The translations under genes were made by a program, and so were the position numbers. From Owenia fusiformis (taxonomy: Eukaryota > Annelida > Polychaeta > Sabellida > Oweniidae): a stretch of 64,000 nucleotides of DNA. The DNA is taken from contig CAIIXF020000010.1 in the NCBI GenBank assembly GCA_903813345.2, positions 19,853,181 to 19,917,180 on the forward strand, read 5' to 3'. Positions 20,401 to 32,300 of this stretch are shown in pieces. The notes below the pieces were generated by a model. The model had not been told where the DNA came from. It made no database searches and saw nothing but the letters and a program-made list of their open reading frames with translations. The first letter of the stretch is position 1. Every line of letters begins with the position of its first letter.

Positions 20401-23024
20401 TGGATGATTTTGCGCTTAATATTTGGAGTCCACGAGTCAACAGTTCTTCCATCAGCCTAGGCATAAATAATTACTAACACTATGAAAAAGACATTCTGTC
20501 ACAAGTGCTCTAATTTCTCCATCCCGGAACGTACACATATAGTGGAATTTGTGTCCATAATGACAAATAGGAACTTAAAAATTTGAACTGATATTCACAT
20601 GTTAATGCTGACTCTTCAAATGTTGAGGTGATTTTGCAACCCGATTACACCGCAACGGAGGACTGGCTCCAGAATGCAATATGACACGTGCCAGCTTTCA
20701 AAATGCAGTTCCGCCATTTTGAAACCTGTCATGAGTAGTGTTATCGCGATTAATCGACACATCGCGATATATATCGCCAAAGCTGATTCATGCGATGCAT
20801 CGATGTCTGAAACAAAACATCGATGTTTTTAAAAAAAATTTAATTTGATAAAAATCACCCTTTCTTATCTTATTTTGAAGCAAATCTCTTATCTTTCTCA
20901 TGTCTTATTTCATTTTCCAATGTTTTCTTACATTCTTTCCCTTTAAAACGTTTTTAGTTCATCAAAATTAACCATTAATCTAAAAAATTGACTTTCCGGA
21001 TGTACCAGCGTACTCTTATTAATTTGTTCTGTTCGGTATTTTAGTGCATTAGTGTTCGGTATTTCAGTGCACTTATCTCGGACTTTTTCTTGATGTACAT
21101 CGATGTTTACTACTGAAAATTGCCGATGCATCGATGTACGATTATGGCCAACGTGACAACACTAGTCATGAGTAAATAAGGTTAACTAATGTTTTATTCT
21201 GGGAGTCAATCCTCCTTTGATCACAAACATGGCGATTCATGAAAACATTCGTTCCATTTGGTACGAATTTATCCATCATTTGCAGGTCTGAAGCTTTGGA
21301 TTCATTTATTGTGCTACTTATAGTGAACAGGAATTATTTTTCTATCGCTTGGGATAGTTTGAGACATGAAACTTAGAATTTAGCTAATTGTGACAACTTT
21401 TGATGGTTGAGGCTTATTAATGTCTCCGACTGTAATTCCATTCTCTTCAATCTAGGCCAAATCATTTTTAGATTTTAAGGTTCAGCTGGAAAGTAACATT
21501 TTGGTAAAAAATTGCTATACCTGCACATGTTATTTTCTGGTACATAATTAAGTATGAAGGCATGTGTGTATTTCCTTGCTTTTTTCAGGAAAGTATCATT
21601 ACACTGTCTACTTTTAGTAAACCTGGAAACAGGTCAATGGTAGCTCCTGTGTTGTCTGGAAACTTTGAAAGAAAATTTGGAAAAACAGGAAGTGTGGAAT
21701 ATCAGAATTCCCTGGAGTTCCCTTTGAACGCCTACCAGATATTCTAAAAGAAGACAATGTAATGATACTTTCCTGAAAAAAGCAAGGAAATTGATTCATG
21801 CCTTCATACTTTATTTTGTACCAGAAAATAACATGTGCAGGTATAGCAATTTTTTACCAAAATGCACATGCTATCTATTGCAAGACTTACGCCTGCCACA
21901 ACCGTCACCATGTTAATCAGTGTTTTTTAAGTAGCGCAAGGATCCTGCCATGACCGTGGTAGTGTTATCGTGTAACCCTGGTATAACCGTGACAGGCTGA
22001 TATAACCGTGACAATGCTGTATTCTATTGCAAGGCCTGTCATGACCCTGGAAGTGTTATCGTGGAAGCCTGGCGCGACCGTAGCCTTTATTGTGGCTTAT
22101 AAGCGAATGTGAATATTTTGTATAGTAGTAATTTTGATTTTGACATGATTAAGGTAGTTAAACACCGTGATCATAGTATTAAACTGTTTAATTGTAATGA
22201 GGATCACTTAAAATTGTTAAGGATATTCCTGGCATTAATGTCATACATATTTACTAGTCATTGCAATACATTATAACGGTCATAGTAGAACAAGCCTAAA
22301 TCTCTACATTACCACCCTCAAACCTGGCCTTGCAATACTATATTACATTGTCACGGTCATACCAGGCTTTGCGATCCCATAATACATTGTCATGGTCATG
22401 CCAGGTTTTCAAATACACATTGTCACGGTCAATTAGCAATCATAAATTTCTACATTACTACTCTCATACCCGAACTTGGAATACTATATCACATTGCCAT
22501 GGCGGTCATACCAAGCCTTGCAATACTATATTACATTGCCATGGTCATGCCAGGCTTTGCAATACACATTGTCACGGTTATAGCAGTCCAAATCGTAAAT
22601 TTCTATATTACCACTCTCATACCTGAACTTGCAATACTATATTACATTGTCACGGTCATGCCAGGCCTTGCAGTACTATATTACATTGTTACGGTCATAC
22701 CAAGCCTTGCAGAACTATATTACATTGTCACGGTCATACCAGGCATTGCAATATAATACAGCATTGTCGCGGTTATACCAGGCTTTCACGATAACATTAC
22801 CACGGTCATGGCAGGATCCTTGCGCTACTTAAAAAACACTGAATAACATGGTGACGGTTACGCCAGGCGTTAGTCTTGCAACAGATAGGGTCTCCCAAAA
22901 TGTTACTTTCCAGCTGTACCTTAAAAACTAGATCTAAGTGTAACAACTCTGTACTGCTAATATAAGATAATGTGCACATGTACTCACCTTTAACTCCACT
23001 ACTACTGGCCTTCGTTCTAACCAT
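17451..23024 (-). CDS. PCLAF: PCNA clamp-associated factor (PAF15)
   Basis: A small disordered PCNA partner that acts in DNA replication and repair and in maintenance methylation. Four minus-strand exons, 22988-23024, 19338-19427, 18646-18844 and 17451-17610, join in frame through GT-AG introns to give 161 residues (human 111). The N terminus MVRTKA is the family hallmark and resembles the histone H3 tail. Lys12 and Lys21 (in KAVAAKAPRK) have the same nine-residue spacing as the two monoubiquitylated lysines of human PAF15. The PIP box QKGIDNFF is at residues 63-70, preceded by RPTPDW, and a KEN degron is at 78-80. Oddities are an eight-glycine run in exon 2 and a long acidic C-terminal extension. 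It is divergent from TRIP4 and shares its promoter interval. Confidence 0.95.
17712..17865. mobile_element. AGCCAG-family MITE, decayed copy
   Basis: Retains 'atcatgcagttttcacca', 'gtgaaacccctgga' and 'ggcaaaagctggctataagcc' in family order, with many substitutions. It is an old copy in PCLAF intron 3. Confidence 0.6.
19668..20168. mobile_element. pogo/Tigger-like MITE, 501 bp
   Basis: The left end CAGTAAAACCTGTCTAATCC and right end CAGGTTCTACTG are inverted and flanked by TA. The interior repeats 'gtgttca-attgggaggtg' words derived from the terminal region. It is non-coding and lies in PCLAF intron 1. Confidence 0.8.
20736..21164. mobile_element. hAT-like MITE with 8-bp duplication
   Basis: A 429-bp element with ends TAGTGTTATCGCG and the reverse complement of TAGTGTTGTCACG, flanked exactly by GTCATGAG on both sides (20728-20735 and 21165-21172). 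An 8-bp duplication is the hAT signature. The interior is rich in ATCGAT motifs. It has no transposase and lies in PCLAF intron 1. Confidence 0.85.
21475..22930. mobile_element. Nested foldback element with satellite core
   Basis: The outer arms (about 21475-21503 plus 21870-22090, against 22780-22930) are inverted repeats of roughly 200 bp or more. They include 'ttttttaagtagcgcaagg' and 'atcctgccatgaccgtgg' on both sides. The core (about 22270-22790) is an array of 36-40-bp units related to 'cattgtcacggtcatacc'. A second inverted repeat with arms of about 108 bp (about 21501-21609 and 21753-21862) is inserted into the left outer arm. Interruption of the arm shows that the inner element came second. 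The open frames here are by-products of the array. Confidence 0.8.
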
Positions 23025-23319
23025 TCTGATTTGGTGGATCTTCAGTAATATTACGATAAAATGAATATTTTCAACTTGCTTGTTTAGTATTGACTGACAG
23101 GTTTTTCCCGCGAAAATAACCGGAAGTGACCTAAATTCTGTGTATTATCCTGTTAACGCGTTTTAACCTAATATAAAGTTCATTTCATGGAAATAAAAAG
23201 GACAACACATTGTGAAATCAATATCATGAGTCAATATCTTAATAAACAATCTCACATGGAAGTGCATTCAGCATAAAGATAAATCAGACTGTGTTTGAGG
23301 ATTGTGGGTAAATTTCAAG
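23025..23319. promoter_or_regulatory. Bidirectional PCLAF/TRIP4 promoter with E2F and ETS sites
   Basis: Only 295 bp separate the two start codons. TTTCCCGCGAAA at 23104-23115 is a palindromic E2F consensus, and ACCGGAAGT at 23119-23127 is an ETS/GABP consensus four bases away. No TATA box is obvious. Human PCLAF is a cell-cycle, E2F-regulated gene, so the E2F site fits. ETS sites are common in bidirectional housekeeping promoters. Binding is inferred. Confidence 0.7.
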
Positions 23320-26300
23320 ATGTCAGCGCCCGTCGTCCGGTGGATTTGTGAGGAACTTTCCAATCTTTTGGGATTTGAGGCCACAGAGGACATCGCAAAG
23401 TAAGTGTGAAAGTATAGACACAATAATGAATATGTATCAAAGATAATGTAATATATTTTTTCATTAGACTTTGTATTATACGATAGTATTTAGGAGTTTT
23501 ATGATTTTAAAAATTTCATTGCACAACTGTCTGAACAACATTGAAACAATCAACCTTCTGACATATGTTTTCTTTGACAAACCATCTAATTAATTTTTTG
23601 ACACAATTTAAGTTCCTAGGATGCTTTATTCCAAGTGTTTACAAAAGCTATGCCGATTGTCCAAGGATAAACTGCTGTTGTCAGCACTTTGTCATATCTG
23701 TGGAGTTTTAGGTCAGGGTGCATGTTCGGAATTTTGCTACAACCCTCAACAGGGCCACATGTTATTTTTCAAATTTAAATCACCTCTTCCCCACAATGTC
23801 TACATCTCTCACTTTTGCACAACGGGTGCACGAATACCTTGAAAAGAATGTAGAGAAGAATGTTTTGATAAAATGTATAAAAAACAAGAAAATTCAGTGA
23901 AAAAAGTAAGAAAATTTCTCACCAGTCTTTTCTAGGCAAGTAAGTGCACTCTTAGTGCAAAACTGGAAAATTTAGAACATGCAACCTTGCCTTAGGTCTC
24001 AATAAGGATAATACCACATTACTACCACACAAAATTGACTAAAAATGGCTGATATCCCAGTCTCTAGTTCTACATGTATATCATGCTCCTTCTTGACCTC
24101 CTATCATTTGCTTGATGTACCTAATCTGCACTGGAAATTTATATAATGAAGTACATGTGTGTTAAATACCATTGCTTTCTCAAAACATAAATGTTTCTTC
24201 TCCTTAAAGGGACAACAAGGCCTGTAGAGAGAAAATAGGAAATTTTAACTTTTTCTGAGCTATCAAGGCAACATTTGGCTTAACATCTTCTTTGACATAC
24301 CTATTTTCTTAAAATGTATGGATAAACTATCAATTTCAGCATTAAGAAGTTTAAATTCAGTTCAAAGCCATTTTTCTTTCAGTAACTAACATGTTTATCA
24401 TCCTGCTATTGTTGTACCTTTGCAGCCTTATACTGCCTCCTGCTCTAATACTAGGACTGTAGTTCAGTGACCAACCCATATAATTATAAATTGGCAATAC
24501 AGCAATACATGTCCTAATCCTTGGGATATTGTGTCAAATCATACAACAGTTAACTTGGTACAATGTGCTTTGTCTTTCAGATACATCCTGGCCATTGAAA
24601 CAGAGAAGGACCTTGAAGAATACATGCAAGATTTGCTTGAGCCATCAGTTCCTAGAAACAAAAGATTTATTAAAAAGTTGCTTGAGAAATGGCGACCTCC
24701 TCCCAGAAAGGTTGAAGGTCCATCGGAAAATGTCAAGGTTGGTAATACTTGGTATCACAACATTCTATTTAAGATAGAATAAGTGACAGAAATTTTTTTG
24801 GAAATTATTTCCAAATTTCCAAATTTTTTTTTTTACTTGTATTGTTCCTTGTCATGTCAAAAAGCCCTATACCCTGTATTTTATTAAATACAGGATTGCC
24901 ACTGTATATGTCACCCCTCTTTAGGTCATATTATAGATCTGATGCCTCAATTTAAGTGTTATGCATCATTCTAAAGATCTTCTATAAATATATATGCATA
25001 CATAAAATATTTTTATGACAATTATTTTTCTTTAACTATAGTGAGAGTACAATTGTCTCCATTTTCACATCTATATAAAAAATCCAAATGAGTCAAAATG
25101 AGGATAGAAGTCTCATCAAAAGAGGAAATAATATTTTGTTATGTCTACCTGCTTGTAGGTATATAGAAAGTCAGACGATATAGAATATGTTCATGGTAAG
25201 GATAAAGCTGTTAAAACCAAGACGAAAGCTTTAGATGAAGGAAGTCAGCTCACTAAAGAGAATGTAGAGAAGAATCTCAAAAGCCTTGGAATGGATGATA
25301 CACCTAAACCAATAGAAGATATGAATGTATGTATTTCAATTTAACAAATATGACACTGACATACTGCATGCAGGTTTATTATATAGTATTCGTTGTTATC
25401 CATATACATTTATGTATATCCATGAATTCCATGTTATGTAAGCAACCCTCAACAAATAGTTCTTTCTGGAAAAACTAGTAAGGGAGAATGTGTCTTAATC
25501 TGCGAATAATTTCAGTATCTTTTATAGGGGTTTGGAGATGTTGAGACAGAATCTATGATGTCTAATACAACATCAGCCAGCACACGGAGTAGGAAATCAA
25601 AGTTTGTAAACCTGTTTAGTGAAAAAGGTCTTGCCAAATCTGGGGCCAAAATACCAGGTACTATTTACTTTGAATATAAGAATTCATTTGATTGGAAGAC
25701 TTGTTATCATACCTCTACATGGTATACAGAAGTTTAGGATGAATAAGTTAACAACAGTAACAAACAATTGGTACAGTTAAACTCTCATTCCAGTGTGTGA
25801 ACACCAAAACATTAAAATGCACCTAGCAAAATTGTTAGCAATACCTTTCCTCAATACTAGAGGTGTCACAGGTCAGATATTCTTCGGGTCGGGCCAAAAT
25901 CGCAAAAAATGAATTTAGTACAAGGACTGAAACGACTAGGTGAATACATGGCACTTTATAAGACTGTTTAACTTTAAGCCTGCATTACTGCATATTGTAC
26001 TTTGATAAAAGAAAAATGATAGAAAGTTAAATTAAATCGTTAGAGAAGAACTGTAAATTATGAATGATATTATAAGTATTTTGATTAAAAAGAAACACAA
26101 TTATATCTTCACAATGCCTTTCCTTCATGCCCCATCATGCATTTTAATTGTCACGTATTCTCTACAATTTTGAATGTTACTAGCCCACTATACATTACAT
26201 CCTTCTAAGCAGGTGTCCAGAATCCGTACCTCCTTCTTCTAAAACAATAAATAAGATATTCTAAATTTTGAATCCTTGCGTACAGAGGATGATACATTCC

Positions 26301-29300
26301 TGTTTGTCATGTAACAGTCTTATAAAGATGCAAATAATAAGTAATACATACACACTACTTATATGATTCTAGGAAGACATACATGTGAGTGCCAGGCTGT
26401 TAAACACAAGCTAGTGAATAATTGTGTTGGGTGTGGCAGAGTCGTCTGTGAGCAAGAAGGTTCTGGGCCTTGTATGTTTTGTGATACACTGGTATGTACT
26501 AACATCACACTTTTCTTATTAACTGGTTATAACTATGCAAAACATGTACTTCTAAATCTCTCAGTTATTCACATTTCTTTATTTATAATGAATTTACTTA
26601 TCAAATATGGAAATATATTACAGTTTATGCATAAACACCTCTCACATTCATGCCTATTTAGTATTATTTCATCTAAAGTATCAATAAGCAAACAGAAATT
26701 CTTAAACTTCTGTAAAATATTAAGTGGTGACTACATGCCCAGGGGCGTAGCCAGCTTACAGTCAGGGGGGTGCGATTGCCAAAAAATGATGGTTTTCAGT
26801 CCGGGGGGTTGCGATTGTGGCATAAACAAGCCAAAGATTTATCTTGAATTTTAAGCCTGTGATGCCTGTTGACTTTATTTCGATCACTCTTTTCAACCTC
26901 TTCCACGTGAATACAACATTGCTTTTATTGTGTATTTAAACTCCAGCATTTCAAATGCTTTCAGGTTTGCACAAATGAAGAAGGAGAAATGATAGCAAGG
27001 GGCTCAAAGAAAGGAGAAAAATTAAAGAACTACCTTATGAAGGACCAGTATAAGGGCTTGATTAAAGATTCTGAAGAAAAATTGGAAAAAGCTATAGCTC
27101 ATAAAAATAGGTTACTGGAATATGACAGAACGAGGTAATATAAGATTAAATTCTGTACATCTTGTAACCTTTTGTATAGCAGTTATTTGAAGAGTTGAAA
27201 CAATATTTACATAGAGAGTTTAGACATATGTAGTTCAAAAATGCTATTCAATAATCATACATTTACCAACATCCCAATCAGCGAGAAATAAAAAAAAAAG
27301 AATTTTAGGATGTAACTTTTTCCTATTTGTGAGTTAAAACATGATACTTGGCAAATCAATGTAACTTTGGATAAGCCTTAAAATTATATATGACACATAC
27401 TATGGAGACATTGGTATATGTCAGCTTAGCGAGGTCCCATACTTTTGGGATACCCTGTACAGTATATTTGAATACCTTACAATGAAGACTATATATGGCG
27501 TACATTGTATTTCAGTGCAAGGCGAACTAAAGTCATAGATGACGAATCAGACTATTTTTCCTCAGATTCTCAATGGTTGTCTAAAAAGGATAGAGAAAAA
27601 CTTAAGAAACGAGAGGAAGAATTACGTGCAATAAAACATGCCTCTCGTAAAGACAGAAAAATCACATTAGACTTTGCTGGTAGACGTGTTATAGAGGAAG
27701 GTGGCGATGTTGATTTGTACAACATTAATGATAGCGTTGTACAGGAAGTGCATTATGGGGCAAAACCTAAATCAAAGACAATCGATTTGAAACAAGAGGA
27801 TTTTATTGGTTTAGTGAATCCTACGTTAGAACAACCTCCACCTTTAGTAAGAAAACCTTATGTTATAAAACTTTTACCAAATAGTCTGATCTTTGAAATT
27901 GACTAAACCATTTAGAACTCTAGGAAATAAAAACATGCTTGATGCGATACTGATTATGTTGAAATGGCAGATTTGGTGAACCATTTTTGGATTCAGTTTG
28001 CTGTAAATTCCTGATTTGTATCATAGAAAACGTTCAATATTCTTGAAATATATTATGCAAGTATTTGTCTGCTATAAAAGTAAATGACTTTTTTGGACAA
28101 TATATTATGTCAGTAATGATGTCACTGAATGTTTACAGTTCATTCCAAGTGATGGGCCTTACAGTAAGAAGGTTTCTAATCCCACCACCGCTGTCACCAA
28201 TAATATAATAACAGAAAAGCGTACTGTGAGGCTACAAGATTGTGAGCTCCAGCAAATGTCTGATGATGGCATGTGTCTCAGCATGCATCAGCCATGGGCA
28301 TCACTTCTAGTCAAAGGTATCAAAATGTAAGTACAATTGGACCTATGACCAAATAGTGTTCAAAAGAAATTAAAGTGACTGGACCATTTTTAGCAAATTT
28401 TGTTTAAAAATACTTTGGGAATTCTGGGGATGAGTTTCTAATCAAGGAATCACCACTCACAAGAGTGTACATGTATTTAGTATTGATTGTTTGTGAAGTC
28501 CCACTTGATAAGATTCCAAACACATGGAGAGCCTACATGGAACCACTCGTTCATCCATCTATTCCAGTTATGAGGATATAGCCTGGTGACCTCCACCCAG
28601 GTCAATAACTTAATATTAAACTTTTCCAGTCACGAGGGTAGAACCTGGTACACTCAATACAGGGGACAATAACTAAATATTAATCTTTTCCAGTCATGAG
28701 AGTAGAAGCTGGACACTCAATACAGGGGTCAATAACTAAATATTAATCTTTTCCAGTCATGAGGGTAGAACCTGGTTCACTCCACACAGGGGTCAATAAC
28801 TAAATATTTATCTTTTCCAGTCACGAGGGTAGAAGCTGGTACACTCAATACAGGGGTCAATAACTAAATATTAATCTTTTCCAGTCATGAGGGTAGAACC
28901 TGGTTCACTCCACACAGGGGTCAATAACTAAATATTTATCTTTTCCAGTCATGAGGGTAGAACCTGGTACACTCCACACAGGGGTCAATAACTAAATATT
29001 AATCATTTCCAGTCATGAGGGTAGAACCTGGTACACTCCACACAGGGGTCGTCTATGGATAGCTGCTACAGCCAAGAAGCCCACTGCTGAAGAAATAGCT
29101 GACCTTGAACAAGCAGCAAGATTCACAAGTGCAAGTAAGTAGTTATTACTGTAGTCATGTGGCAAGCTCCTCCCACCCTTCAACAAAAGTATTTAATGTA
29201 GAAGATAAGATGGAGGGGGGGGGAGTGAAAAGTATACTTGATGGAATAATTGCTCGCTAATACTGATAATATAGTATGAATTGTATTCTATTCTTTTTTC

Positions 29301-32300
29301 TCAGAAATTACACTGCTAAAATAATTATTCAAACTTACTATCCATATCTTAGCAAGCCTGAGTCAGAAATAATCATTGGATATCCTTCTTTGTGCTCAGC
29401 TAATGAATATTTTCTTTCATTGCTATTTGTGACATCATAATATGATTGTGACATCGTGTATATTTCAGTTCCTTTATCGGATTCCGACTTTCCAAGGGAA
29501 TATCCAGTAGCCTGTCTGCTAGGATGTGTTGACGTGTCTGATTGTTTGGCCCAAGATGAATACAGATTGCAGGTAATGCTTTTAATTTCAGTTTTTCCTA
29601 GTCACTGCTATTTTACTCAAGTTTTGTTTCTATGACAAATATCTTATGTTTACTTAAAAGGACTGATATCACTCTCTTTGAAAGTAATTTTAATTTTAAC
29701 CGACGTTTGCAGTAAAAAAAGTAACAACACTCTGGCACATAGTGTATCGAGTAAATAAATTGAGGTTATTTAATGGGAGGAATTAATATTTATTTTTATT
29801 CTTCGCCAAGGAAAATATCAGATTTTCTCGAGGAAAAACTTCATATTTCATCACGACCATCAATAACCTATTTATTCCATAATATTTTTTCTGAAACTTA
29901 TTCATTTTCAAGTTTGTGGTCACATAAATGATGCAATTTGAACATTTTCAACTTTTATTAACAAGTTTTAAAACAGAACAAAAATCGTAAAAATCAAGAG
30001 AGATTCCCTCTCATTCAAAAAATGGTATTTATTGTTGCTGAAACTTGCATATTGAGCTTTCATTATTCACTCTTTTTATTTTTTGTAGCTCTGATATTTT
30101 AGTTTTCACTAAAATTTGAGTGCACACAACAGCATACTGTATTGGGCATACATGTATCACATAAAACTCATAAAACACATAAATTATTCAATTACTGTAA
30201 TTACATGCATTATTCTAATTAGATCTAAGAAATACATATACTTACATATAATATTGTACTTATTCTAATTGCAGTATCCCACTGGAGAGTCAGGGTCACC
30301 CTATGTTCTGATATGTAACAACCCGCAAGAACTTATAGTCAAATTTCCCATTAAAGGAAAACATAAAATATGTAAGTATAAATCTTACCATGTAACCATA
30401 GCAACAGTCAATTCAAGGTGGGAATAGGTAGAATCATGTTTCTATGAATATTCAGCTTTCATTTGGTATATAACTTGCCCTGCTTTCTCATTGTATAATG
30501 AACAATGCATTTTTATTCTGATGTATATACCTATATCATTAATAGTTAACTCATTGCTGACCAACCCCGAGATATTTCGTCTTTGACTATGACGTCATAA
30601 TCGTATGTGACCAACCCTCGGGGTGCTGTCCAGTAATTGTCACATAATCTGTACCATTTATCTTACCAAATATTCTAGTGGTCACTTGGAGAACCTGGTA
30701 GGGTGCAATTGATATATTTTGTCATTGACTTCACAAATGGCATATAACTTAGCGCATAGGGTGTTGATACAGTCTATTTAATGCTAATGTGAAAACATGC
30801 AATTTTGCTTAATTTTCCATCAAAATTGCCAGTCACCAGCAGAAAACCTCCAAAAATAGCTTTGGCTAGCAATGAGTTAAACTATATAAAATATTAAGTC
30901 AAATGCAAATTATGAGGGCAGAAATGATGGCAAATATGGGGGTTTGGATCAACATATGATTTTAAACCAGAATGAGATTATTGAAAAACAATTACTTCCT
31001 CCGTAAAAGGGCTTGCGGAAAATGAATGTGGCTGAAAATGCTACTATGGAAATTCCTATTAACTCGATGGTCTCAGCCTATATTCCAGAATTCCTCCACT
31101 AGATGGACTTTTTAAAACATTTGTCGCTGTATGATCTCCATAACTGTTTCACCATTCCATTAAAAAATGACATCCTTTAGAACCTGATTAAATATTCAAG
31201 GTTTTGTTTTGATTTTGCAACTCTTCTAACCATATATGGTAAAAAACTGATGTTATTTTAACAGTTGGGAAGCCATTTTGAAAATTGGTGGCCATTATAA
31301 ATAGTTTCAAAATTTTTTGTTTCCTAGAGACCATTTTTTCCTGAATTTCAACTCCATTTGAGTATGTCCATTCTAAGCTTTGCTTTTGCAGAAATAAAAT
31401 TGTTGAAATAATATTTTATTTTTCGTAAAGATGTCAGGTCAATCAAATTTATCCACAAGAGCTTTATAACATGATTCCTTCAGGCTTAGTTCAATAAAAG
31501 ACCTCCAATAACCAGTTAATTAGATTTTACATTAACGGCAATAAAGCCTAGAACTGTGTTATTAAACTAATTACTAAAATTGCTAGTGACAATTGACATG
31601 CTGATTACTACATTAACCTATTGTTAAATTTTGTTATCCTCTTCTATGTCGGTTTAACAATATCGCCAGAAGAAATCAAATTAAAACCAACGTCAAAGTC
31701 CATATCGCTTGAATTGCTTTCTAATTTGAAATTTTCTTAATGACAATGCGTAATCATGGAAGACTGGTCAACGCAGATAAAGGGCTGTATTTCCGAAGTT
31801 ATTTGTCGCAGAAATTAACTTGTCTGTTATGAGTTAAGCTGTCACTCTAACTGTCTGATGTCATTGTTCAGGTGATGAATGAGGATTTGAAGAGACGTTA
31901 GAGGTTTTCTTCATGGAGACTTTAGATCTTTTATCCCTTCTTATCACGCTCGACAGTTAATTTAGTGAGAATTGCTCGGAGTATTATTGCTTCGGCGTCT
32001 CATGTTTATATTGATTTTCCTTCAAGTCAAAATACAGACTTTAAATATTTTATGTCATGACAAGGAGCATCAGTGCAAACTAAAATTATAATTTAATTAA
32101 GTCTATTCATTGCAATGTTATGCCACACCATATTTGAAAATCTGTATATTTGAACAAGTTCATATTTCTTAGATAGATCGGATGGTAAAAATATTTTCAA
32201 GATTTCCGGGAAAAGGACAGACAGTAAAATATTCGATTCAAATGAGATTCTCATATTTTGTGTCACTTTTAAAAAACATCAGGAGCCATCAGGGTAGAAA

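Noticed and set aside
22330-22832. Repetitive ORFs with QALQYYITLSRS-like peptides
   Set aside because: They come from the satellite core of a foldback transposon in PCLAF intron 1.
27847-27906. Extension of TRIP4 exon 7 to the stop at 27906
   Set aside because: A GTAAGA donor at 27847 joins exon 8 in phase and restores homology; the extension has none.
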